Under the pieces are notes generated by a model, which saw only the letters and a list, made by a program, of their open reading frames with translations, did no database searches and was not told the origin of the DNA. Below are positions 32,801 through 44,800 of a stretch of 64,000 nt of DNA, piece by piece. How positions within the stretch are numbered: position 1 is the stretch's first letter; each line of letters begins with the position of its first letter. This DNA is from Opitutus terrae PB90-1 (lineage in GTDB: Bacteria > Verrucomicrobiota > Verrucomicrobiia > Opitutales > Opitutaceae): contig NC_010571.1 in assembly GCF_000019965.1 (NCBI RefSeq), positions 3,915,001 to 3,979,000 on the forward strand, in the 5' to 3' direction. The translations under genes were made by a program, and so were the position numbers.

Positions 32801-35800
32801 ATCTGCAAGGCAACCGCTCGGATCCTGCGCAGCTGCTGCTCTATGCCCGCGACAGCAGCAGCGCGTCGGGCGCGCCAGTCGTGACGCTGAGTCCGGCGGG
32901 CAGCGAACAGAATTCCGGCGCGCTGCTCAGCGTTGACACGTCGCTGGAGGCGTTCTTCGCCGCCAATCCGGCGTCGACCACGGCGCAGTTCAACTGGCTG
33001 GCGTCGACCGTCGAGCTCTACGTGGGCAGCGAACCGACTGCGCGCTACCACGGGCTGTATGGCGGCGCCTTCGACTGGCTCCTGCCGACGGTGGCGGCGA
33101 ACACGGACGCCCGGATCGTGGCGACGATCACATTGGCGGACGGCACGACGACCACCACGACGGTTCCGTTCGCGATCGTTCCGCTGACGGTTTCCGTCAG
33201 CGCCGAGGCTCCGCTCACGATTCCGGAGCGTGGCGAGAAAGTGCTTTCGATCGCCGGCCGCGCGAACCCGGACTCGCAATTCGAGATTTACGTCGATGGC
33301 GCCAAGACCGAAACGATCGATTACCCGGGGCCGACGCTGCCGATCCTCTACTCGCTGAAGAACACGTTCGCGAAGCCGATCGGCGCGGTTCTCGACGTTG
33401 CCGTGCTGCTGCGCGATGCGTCGAGCGAGGAGATCCTCTCGGAAAGCCTCGACCTCAACGTTGTGGCCGGCGACAGCGCGATCCCACTCGTGCCGAGCTC
33501 GGATCCCGCGCGTCCGACCATCACAGTGAGCGGGCTGGTGCCGGGGACTTCTTACCTCGAACACGCGGCGATCACCGTGGCAGGAACGGTGACCGATCCG
33601 AACGGCGATGCCACGCGCGTGCGCGTCACGATCGCCGGCGTCGAGGTCGGGGCGACGAATCTCGCCGCGGACGGGATGTTCTCGCTGCAGGTGCACGTGC
33701 CGATTGTCAGCGAGTTCACGCCGATGACGCTCGCGGCTTACGCCATCGATGCGGCCGGGCATGTTTCGACACCGAGCCAGACGGCGATCAATGCGGTGAA
33801 CGACACGGAAAAGCCGGTGATCTCGCTCGCGCCGCCGGCGACGATCATGGCCGGCGCCGACTTGATGCTGCGGCCGACAATCACCGACAACGTTGGCATT
33901 GGCTCGGTCGTGACCGAGATCACGCGCGACGGCACGGTGCTGCGGACATTCCGGGACCAGTATGGCGAAAACGCGCTGTCGCGGGCATTGCAGTTGGGCG
34001 AGGCGGTTGGAACCGATTCGATGGGCCGGACCCTGAAGGTCACGACGACCGCGACGGACTTCGCCGGCAACAGCAGTACTGCGTCGGCCGACATCGAGGT
34101 GATGTCCGTTTACCACGTGGCGCAGCATGCGTATGGCCGGCCGCTGCCCGGCCGGATCACGCACCTGGTGTATTCCGGCGGCCGGTTGTTTGGCGTGTTC
34201 ACGATCCGGCGGAGCGACACGCTCTCCGAGAGCTTTGTCTTTGCGGCGGAAGAACCGACCGCCGGAGAGCTGACTTTGCTGGATGTCGTCTCAACCGAGT
34301 CCGTGGTGACCGCGCTCGCCGCGGCGAAGGGCCGGCTCTACGCGTTCACGGCGGATCGTTCGCTGCTGGTGGTGGATGGATCGAATCCGGCGGATCTTGT
34401 GATCACGTTCCGGAGCAGCGTGGCGAGCGCAGTCACCACGGTGGCGGCGTTGCCGGACGGCTTGGTGGCAGGCGGGAACACGCTCGCGGTCTTCGGGCTC
34501 ACAGATCCGGACAACCCGACGCTCGAAAGCTCGATTGCTCGCGCCACTTCGCGGCTCGAAGCGCGCGGCGGGTTCATCTACGCCGGCAATGGCAGCGAAG
34601 TTCAGGTGCTCAACCGCCGGCTTGAAGACGTGAAGCGTTACAGCGTGGGTGCGGCGGACGCGCTGGTGTTGCAGCCCGAGGGACTCGTCGCCGCGAACGG
34701 CGCCGCCGTCAGGTGCTTCGTGGACGGGGCGATGTTGAGCCCGACGACGGATGCCGAGCAGATCGCCGGGCCGGCCTGGAACGCGGCTGGAAACGTGCGC
34801 GATCTTGCCGCGGTGGGATCGCGGCTCATCGCAGTCGCAACGGCTCAAGGTCTCGAGGTTGCCCGGCTGTCCGGCCAGGCGGGACTCACGCAAGTGGCGG
34901 CATTCGGAAGCTCGCAGGGCGCCGGTGCGATTGCCACCGGCGGCGCGGGCCGGTATTTCACGGTGCAAGACGACGGTGGGTTGTTTGCGATCGACGTGAA
35001 CGTCAGCGCGGCCCAACTCCCGGCGAGCTCCGTGCTGGCGCTGACCGGCGAGGCGGTCGACGTGGAGGTGGTCGGCAATCTGGCCATCGTCGCGAAGGGG
35101 CAGACCGGACTCACGTTGGTTGACGTCGCACGACCGGAAAGTCCGCGGCTGGTGCGCAACGTCACTACGCCCGCGAGCGTCGTTGCTTTGGCGCATCGCG
35201 GAAACCGGCTCTATCTCGGGCTCGGGCTGGCGGGCGTGCTGCAGACGCCGCTAGATCGGATCGGCAACGCCGTGGCCGGGACGCCAGTGGCGGTGCAGGG
35301 CGGAGTGAACGAACTGATCGCGGCGGATTCGTGCCTCGTCGCCGTCGGTGGCGGCGTGACGTTGCTGGATCCGGTTTCGCTGGCGCTGTTGAATTCGCTC
35401 GCGATCACGGGCGAGGTGCGGGACGCGGCGGTCAGCGGCCATCGGTTGGTGGTCGCTACGGCGACAAATGGCGCGACGGTGTATGATATTTCGGATCCCG
35501 CGCATCCGGCGACGCTCGTGACGCTGCCGGCGCCCAGCGGCGAGATCACGGCCGTTCATCTTGCCGCCGGAACGCTCTATCTGGGTCGGTGGGATAACGC
35601 GCAGGCTTCGCCCTCGTTCATCGAGCAGTATGGCGACGGTGTCGCGCCACTCGACCAGCGGATTGGCCGCATCAATGCCACGGCGATTCCGTCGCGGATC
35701 GACGGTCTGAGCAGCTGGGGCAACCGGCTGGTGGTGGTGTGCGGAAATTCCGGCGTGGCGCTGGTGAATCCGACGGACGGCGCGGTGAGCCTGCAGGACA

Positions 35801-38800
35801 CGCCGGACTTCGCGCGGTCGGCGCGCAGCGTGGGCGCGGCGCTGCTCGTGGCGGATTCCTTTGGCGGGCTGCGGACGTTCACGATGGATCCGGCCGCGGA
35901 TTGGGCGGAAGTGCGCGCCAACGTGCCGGCGCCGCGCTTCGACATTCCGAGTGGCGGCGAGCAACTGATCACGTTCTCCACGGCGAGCCTGTCGGGTGTT
36001 TCGCGTGTGATCGTGACGGTGAACGGCGCGCCGTCGCTCGAGCTGCGCGAGCCGCCGTTTGCGTATTACCTACGCGTGCCGGCGAATGCCCCGCCCGGTG
36101 GGGAGATCAACGTCGGCGCGACACTCGAAACGATCGCGGGTAACACCGCGTCGCTGGCCCATCCAATCGTGGCGCGGATTGTCGGGGGCTTGGCCAACGA
36201 CAAGGTGCCGCCGACGGTGACGCTCGACGCGTTGCCGGCAAGTGTCGCGGAAGGGCAGGCGATCCGCTTGACCGCTACGGCCGCGGACAACGCCTCCACG
36301 CCGAGCGTGACGTTCTTTGTCGACGACGCGCTGGTCGCCGTGGACGCGGCGGCGCCGTATGCAGTGACCGTCAATGCGCCAGCCGTGACGGCGAACCGGA
36401 CGATCACGATTCGGGCGCAGGCGGAAGACGGGGCGGGCAACGTGGCGTTCGCGGAGCGGACGATCACGGTCCTGGACGACGCGACGCCGCCGGCGATCCC
36501 GGTGTTCGTTTCGCCGAATCCGGTGGGCAATCGGCAGGCGGTCGCGAACACGCTGCTGCAGGTGCAGGCCCGCGCGCTCGACGCGACGGCGGTGTGGAAG
36601 GTCCAGCTGCTGCTCGACGGCGTGCTCGTCGGCGAAGACATGCAGGCGGGCACGGGAGCGCTCGCCGATACCTACGAGTTCCAGCTCGCCGTTCCGCCGG
36701 TCGCGAGCGGGGCGCCGTGGGTGTTGACGCTGGTCGCCTGGGACTACGCGGGTCACAGCACCACCTCGGCGCCGTTGAGTCTCACGATCGCCGAGGATCA
36801 GCCGCCGACGATCTCCTTCGTGCGGCCGGCGGCGGACCAAAGCTTCGTCGGCGGCACCACGCTGACCGTCGAGCTGAATGCGCAGGACGACGTCAGCGTC
36901 GTGGCCGTGACGTTGTCGCTGGATGGACAACCGCTCGCCACGCTCACGCAGCCGCCGTTCGTAGTCCCCGTGCCGCTGGCGACCACGATGAGTCCGCTGG
37001 TGCGCACACTCCGCGCCGAAGTCACCGGTTCCAAGAACCAGACCACATTCGCCGAACGCACCATCACGGTCCGTCCGGACACTCCGCCGGTGGTGGCGAT
37101 CAATTCCCCGGTGAACAACGCGACGCACACGCGCGGGTTGCCGTTGCTCCTGTCCGCCGAGGCCACCGACGATGTCGGCGTCACCTCGGTCACCTTCGAA
37201 GTCAACGGCACGCAGGTGGCGGAGCTCACCGCGCCGAACGGCGGCGGACAGGTGTATCGGTATTCGCTGCCGGTGGCCGCGAACACCGCCGCGGAGACGC
37301 TGAGCGTGGTGGCCCGGGCGCGCGACACGGCGGGAGCGATCACGCCGGCCGCTGCGACCGTCACGCTTGTCGACAGCGCTCCGCCGACGGTCGAAATCGC
37401 CAGCGTCGTGCCGGCGCATGCTTACGTTGAGGGCACCGTGGTCAACGTGACGGTGAATGCCACCGCCACCCTCGGCATCAGCCAGGTGGATCTGTATCTC
37501 GACGCGGCCGGCAGCACTCCGGTGGCCTCGCTCCCCGGCCATACCGGCGCCGCATATGCCTTCCCAATCATCCTGCCGGAGATCACGGGAGCCACGCAGC
37601 CGATGGCGTTCACCGCCAAGGCGCGCGATCTCCGGCTCGTCGAGACCACCTCAGCCGCCGCGGCGTTCACGGTCGTGGAGGACCAGCCGCCGCAAGGCAC
37701 CTTGCAGGTCGTGGCGGGCAGCACCTACGGCTATTTCGAGAACTCCAATGTGACGTTGAAGGTGGTCGGCACGGATGACGTTGGGATCGCGAGCGTGGAG
37801 TTCCAGCGGGACGGGGAAGTCGTGGGCACGGTCACGTCAGGCTCAGCCGGTGTGTTCCAACTCGGCACGCTGCTCCCCGATGTCCCGACCGGCACCGGCA
37901 AGATGACCGTCAGCTACAGCGCCGTCGTCACCGACACCAAGGGCCAGACGCTGGCACTGCCGGCGCAGGCGATCGAGGTCATCGAGGATATGGCGCCGCA
38001 GATCGAATTGCGGAGTCCGGCCGAGTCAGACGGGCTGATGGGCGGCTCGTATGAGCGGGTGATCGCCTTCGTGACGGACGACCAGCAAGTGGCGCAGGTG
38101 AAGGTGCTGGTGGACGGGGCGGTGGTGGCGACTCTCACGCTCAACACGCAGAGCGGCAACTACGAGGGTCGCTTCATCGTGCCGGGCAAGCCGCGGCTCG
38201 CGACGTTCACCCTGCAGATCGAGGCTACCGACAATCATGGCGTGCCCGCGCTCTCACCGCTGACGACGCTGACAGTGGACGCGACCGCTCCGGCTGTGGG
38301 CTCGATTGCGATCACCGGCGACGCGGTCCTGGCCCCGCAGGACAGCAGCACGCTGCTGGTCAGCGACGGTTCCGGTAACCGGATTCTCCAGGCTACCGCA
38401 GCCGGCGAGCTGCTCGAGTGGGCGGACGCCGTCACGCCTGCAAATCCGGCCGGCGGGCTGACTGCGATCAGGCAGGCGAGTCACGTATGGTTCCGCGCGG
38501 CGGGGAATCAGGTGCAGCTCTTCAGCCGGACCGGCTCGCCGCACCAGCGGCCGCCGAGCGGAGTGCTGTCGGCGGTGGTTGCGCCGATGATGACGCTCCC
38601 GCTGTCGGCGGCTGTTCGCCAGCTCGACGTCGTGAACGAGCACCTGTTTGTGGCGCTCGCAGACGGGCAGCTGAAATTCTACAACCTCTCGTATCTCGAC
38701 GATCCGGTGGAGGCGTGGTCGCCGCTACCGTTGGGCGGCGTCAACCGGTTCGCTCATGCCGGGAGTGCGATGGCGACGACGACCGCGACCGGATTCGCCC

Positions 38801-41800
38801 TCTACGATCTCGGCTACAATCTCGCGGACCATCAGCTGATCATCGATTGGCGCTCGGAGGTTGAGCACGCCGGCATTCGCGACCTGGTCATCGTGGGTAA
38901 CCAGCTGTGGGTGGCGGATGCCACCACGGTGCGCCGCTACGACATCTCGAATCGCGCGACGCCTACGCCGCAGCCGGCAGCGGACATCGCGTTCGCGGCC
39001 ACCGAGCTCCGCGCGTTCGGGCCACTGCTCGTGGCCAAGGCGGCGGACCGGCTGAGCCTCGTGTTCATCGACGCACAAGCAGGCACGATGCTGGCGACGT
39101 TGCGGCTGGAGCGGCCGGTGGGCGACCTCGCGTTGTATGGCAACACGCTGTATCTCGAGGAGGCCGGACGAATCGTGTCCCGTCGGATCGATGTCGGACT
39201 CGCGGACGCGGCGGAAGTGACCTTGAACGTAGGCACGGCCGTCTACGAAGGTGGCCGGCTCAGCTACCAGGTTGCGTTCGCGCCGGATACGTTGCCGACC
39301 TACTGCGAGGTGCTGCTCGACGGAGCGCCGATCCAGAGCTTCAACGCGGGGCGCCGGGATTACGTGTTCATCGCACCGAACACCGCCGGCAGCGAGGTCG
39401 TGTTGAGAACTCGCACGGTCGCGCCGGACGGGAGCGTGACGCTGGGCGACGAGGTTGCGGTGACGATCGATGATCATGTCCAGACACCGCATGTCTCGAT
39501 CGGGACGGACAGCACGCTGCCGGACGACGCGGTGGCGCCGAACTCGGAACTCGGCATCTTCGTGTCCGCCCAGAGTAACGCCTGGCCCGGACTGCCGGTG
39601 CAGAGCGTGACGCTGACCGTCGATGGTACAGCTTGTGAGATTGGTCGGGTGCCCGGATCGCCGAGCGACTGGGTGGCCGTCACCTTCATCGCGTTCGATT
39701 CGGCCAAGACCACCGTCGAGCTCGTTGCGACCGCGACCGACATCAACGGCAACGTCGCTACGCAGACCCGCAGCCTGCCGCGCGTGGCCGACTCGGCGCC
39801 GCCGACGGTCGGCTCGCTCGTGCCGGCGGACGGCGCGCAGGTCTACGAAGGCGATACGCTCCACGTCAGCGCGGTCATGACCGACGACCTCGGGCTAACG
39901 GCGGCGTCAATCGAGGTGAGCGGATTCGCACCGATCACGAATTTCAGCGGCGTGTCGGGCGGGCGGCAGGTGTCCGGATCGGTGACGCTGCCCGAAGTGA
40001 CGGCCGACACGCCGTTGACGGTGACCTACCGCGCCACGGACCTCGGCGGCCGCGAGACCGTGGTGACGCAATCCGTCACGATCTTGAATGACGATGCGCC
40101 GGGGGCGGTGACGCTCCAGTGTTCGGATCAAGGCAGCTATCTCGTCTCGAACCAGCAGACGACGTTCACGGTCACAGCGACGGACGATCGCGGCGTGGCG
40201 CGGGTGGAGTGGTTCGATGGCAGCAACCAGCTGTTGAACACCGACATGGTTGCGCCTTTCCGTTATGACTTCGTTCCGCCGGTGGTCAGCGCCGAGACAC
40301 CGTTCTCGATCCACGCGGTGGTGTACGATGCGAAGGGGCAGCAAACCGCGTCTGAGGTGCTGAACTACACGATCGTGCGCGAACCGCCGATCGTGGCGAA
40401 CGTGCCGGAAGCCGGGCTGCGGATGTGGCTTAAAGCCGACGTGGGTGTCGTGAGTGATGCCTCGGGCAAAGTCAGCGTGTGGCAGGACCAGAGCGGGCAG
40501 GGGAAAAACGCGACCCAGACCTCCGCCTCGGCGCAGCCGGTGGTCACGATGAATGTGGTCAACGGTCAGCCGGTGGTGCGGTTCTCCGGGAGTCAGTTCC
40601 TGCAACTGCCGAACCTGATGAGTGGTGCGACGGCGGGCGATGCGTTCGTGGTGATGAAGTCGATGGAGCCGATAAGCGGGCAATATCCTGGGGTGTGGAG
40701 AATTGGATCGAGTGGGCAAGACAACTACCATCCGCATGGGAGTTACCGCCGGATTCACGAGGACTTTGGTTCGAACTGGAACTACCAGTTTTCACTGCCG
40801 CCCCTGCCGCTGAACACCTACTACCTCTACAACGTTTCGGCGAAGGCCAACGAGTGGATCGCGCGGCAGAACGGCCGGGCTTTCTACAGCCGTCAATCCA
40901 ACACGGTGGGGTTCCGGAGCGATCCCGCACTGGGCACGGCGTCGGGTGGTTCAAGCAACGGGCTGCAAGGCGACATCGCCGAGGTGATCATCTACGACCG
41001 GGTGTTGACCAACGCCGAACGTGAGGCGTTGGGCAAGTACATCGCTGCGAAGTACGGCTTTATCGTGGCACCGTCTGCCCCGACCAACCTGACGGCAGTG
41101 GCGTTGAGCAATACGCAGATGCTGCTCACTTGGACCTGTGACCCTGGCAATGGGGCGCAGAGCTACGAGGTTGAGCGCCAGGCTGCTGGAGACACCAGCT
41201 TCGTACGGATTGCCACCGTAGCGGACAACACGGACTATCAGGACAACACAGCAGTGTCTGGCACTACCTACGTCTACCGGGTGCGTGCTCGCAACTACGC
41301 TGGGACGTCCGCCTACAGCGACGAGGCGAGTGCGACGACGCCCACGGACCTCGCGACGGGTCTGCCCAGCAGTGGACTTCGGCTGTGGCTGAAGGCCGAT
41401 GCCGGCCTGACGGTTGGGGCCGCCGGGCAGTGGAGTGATCAATCGGGGTCAAACAATCACGCGACTCAGATCGAGAGCGCGGCGGCGCCAAGGATGGTGC
41501 CCAACATCTTGAACGGTCGGCCGGTGGTGCGGTTCGACGGCAACGATTACCTGCAACTGCCGAACCTGATGAGTGGTGCGACGGCGGGCGATGCGTTCGT
41601 GGTGATGAAGTCGATGGAGCCGATAAGCGGGCAATATCCTGGGGTGTGGAGAATTGGATCGAGTGGGCAAGACAACTACCATCCGCATGGGAGTTACCGC
41701 CGGATTCACGAGGACTTTGGTTCGAACTCGAACTACCAGTTTTCACTGCCGCCCCTGCCGCTGAACACCTACTACCTCTACAACGTTTCGGCGAAGGCCA

Positions 41801-44800
41801 ACGAGTGGATCGCGCGGCAGAACGGCCGGGCTTTCTACAGCCGTCAATCCAACACGGTGGGGTTCCGGAGCGATCCCGCACTGGGCACGGCGTCGGGTGG
41901 TTCAAGCAACGGGCTGCAAGGCGACATCGCCGAGGTGATCATCTACGACCGGGTGTTGACCAACGCCGAACGTGAGGCCGTCGGCCGGTACGTCACAGAG
42001 AAATACGGACTCATTTCCGTGCCTGCGGCGCCGACCAGCGTCGTTGCGACGGCAGTGAGCAACACGCAGGTAAGTCTTGCTTGGACACCGGTCGCCGGGA
42101 ACGGAGTTCAGGTATTCGATATCGAGAGGAGACTCGCTAGTGACGCCGATTTCGCCGTGTTGGCCCGAGATATCGCGGCGATGGGCTACCAAGATAATAC
42201 CGCTCTCGCCGGGACGACCTATCGCTATCGGATATGGGCCCGGACCTATGCGGGTCCGGCTGCATCAGGTGTTGAGGCGAGTGTCACGACACCTGACAAC
42301 TGTTCGCAGGTCATGCCGACAGGCGGCTTGCGGCTATGGCTGAGGGCCGACGAGAACTCGGATTCCGGGCCGATTCAGTACTGGCCAGACGCTTCCGGGG
42401 TCGCGGTGCGCGGTGCCGTTCCGGCCAACGAGGGGAATCAGCCTTCTTTGATACCTAACATTGTTAATGGCAGGCCGGTGGTTCGCTTTGCAGGCGACCG
42501 GAGGCTGAACCTCCCGGCCAATCTTATGAGCGGCGCCGGGGAGGGAGAGGGGTTCGTCGTAGTCAAGATGGCAACCGACAACTCCAACCAAGGCATCTGG
42601 AATCTTGGTCCGGCAGGTCGTGTTCAGCGCTATCCGGACGGTGGCGGAGTTATTGAGGAAACGTTCGGCAACAACGGCTATTACCGCGCCGCCAAACCTG
42701 CGGTACCACTCACCCAGTTCCATATCTATGGCGTGACAGCCAAAGCAGGTTTCTGGCAGGCCCGGCAGAACGGACGCGCATTCTACACGTCTGCCAGCAA
42801 CACCGTCGCTTTCCGTACAGATCCGGTGATCGGGGCTGGCTATACTGATGGGCAAGGCTCGCTCAATGGCGACATCGCAGAGGTGCTGATCTACGACCGC
42901 GTCTTGAGCGAAACGGAACGAGAAGCCGTGGGGGTATACCTTGGCCGAAAGTTCGCGCTGTTCACCGCACCATCAACGCCGGGGATCGTCGCCAATGCGC
43001 TGAGCGACGGGCAGGTGAGCGTGTCGTGGACGGCGGATACTGCAGCCGGTGCGCAAACCATCGAGATCGAACGGCGGACTGCCGGCGAAACCGCCTTCAC
43101 TCTGGTGGCGACGGTGATCGACGGCATCGGGTACCAGGATGGCGAGACCCAGCCGGGCACCGAGTACTACTATCGCGTGCGGGTTCGTAATTACGCGGGG
43201 ACTTCCGGCTATAGCCCCGAGATTTCCGTCACGACTCCGGATGTCGCGGGCATGGGAGTACCGACCACGGGACTGCGGCTCTGGTTGAGAGCCGATACTG
43301 GTCTCGCCACGGGCCCACTCTCGTATTGGCCAGATCAGTCGGGGGTGGGCATGCGAGGCGCCGTGCCCGCGAATGTGACCAATCGGCCCACGGTGGTGGC
43401 GAACGCAATCAATGGACGGCCCGTTGTGCGTTTCGCCGGAGATCAACGGTTGGTGCTACCCGGAAACCTTATGTCCGGCGCCAGCGAAGGCGACGGGTTC
43501 GTCGTCGTAAAAACGGCGGCGGAGAACACGAACCAAGGAATCTGGAACCTCGGTCCGATTGGTCGAGTACAACGCTACGCCAATGGCAGCGGACTCATTG
43601 AGGAAACGTTTGGCAGCACCAGCTACTACGTCGCGGCCAAGCCGGCCGCACCTCTCACCGCTTATCACCTCTACAACACGACGGCGCAGGGCGATGGCGT
43701 GTGGCAATTGCGGCAGAACGGCCGGCTGTTCTACAGCGCCCGCGGCAACACCGTGAGCTTCCGTCCCGATCCGGTGCTGGGCGCCGGCTATCCGGACGGG
43801 CAAGGTACGCTAAACGGTGACGTCGCGGAAGTGCTGGTTTACAGTCGCAAGCTGAGCGAACTGGAACGGGAGGCGGTTGGCCGGTACCTCGTAGGCAAAT
43901 ATGCCTTGGTGGCGCCACCGTCGGTACCCACCAATCTGGCGGTCACAGGACTGAGTGCGGGACGGGTGAGTCTGGCATGGGCCTGCGCAGGCACGACGAG
44001 CACCCATGTTTTCGACGTGGAGCGACGGGCGGACGGCGAGCCTGCCTTCGCACCAATCGCCTCAGTGGCGGACAGCTTGGGGTATCAAGACAGCACTGCC
44101 GTTGGCGGCACCAGCTATCGTTATCGTGTGCGAGCGCGCAACTACGCTGGGGTATCCGGCTATAGCGATGAAGCCGTCGTCACAGTCCCAGCTGGCATTG
44201 CCGCCGACATACCAACCGCAGGAATGCGTTTGTGGCTCAAAGCCGATGACGGACTGCTGCCCGGTCCGGTCGACTATTGGCCTGATCGCTCCGGTCCAAC
44301 CGTTCGCGGTGCCGCTCCGGCGAATGTGGGTTCGCATCCGACCCTCGTAGCCAACGCGGCCAATGGCCGCCCGGTCGTCCGCTTCGCCGGTGATCAACGG
44401 CTAGCGCTCCCCGTCAGCCTGATGGCGAATGCGTCCGAAGGTGAGGGGTTCGCGATCGTCAAAATGGCTTCCGACAATAGCGATCGAGGAATCTGGAACT
44501 TTAGCCCGCCGGGCGTCGTGCAGCGGTATCCGAACGGCGGTGGTAGCATTGTCGAGACGTTTGGTTCGAGCAGCAGTTATACCGTTCCTAAACCGGCGGT
44601 GCCGCTCACGGGTTATCATCTCTACGGCGTCGCGGCGAAGAGTGGTCTCTGGCAGTTGCGACAGAACGGCCAGACCTTCTACACCTCCGCTTCGAACTCA
44701 GTAAGCTTCCGGTCGGATCCCGTGATCGGGGCCGGCTATACCGACGGCCAAGGGTCGCTCTACGGCGACATTGCCGAGGTGATTGTCTACGATCGTGTGT

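Noticed and set aside
31384-34164. Antisense open frame of about 920 codons
   Set aside because: Same Arg/Asp-rich composition and full overlap with clear Ig-like coding on the plus strand. Similar antisense frames near 13.6-16.0 and 16.2-18.2 kb are rejected for the same reason.
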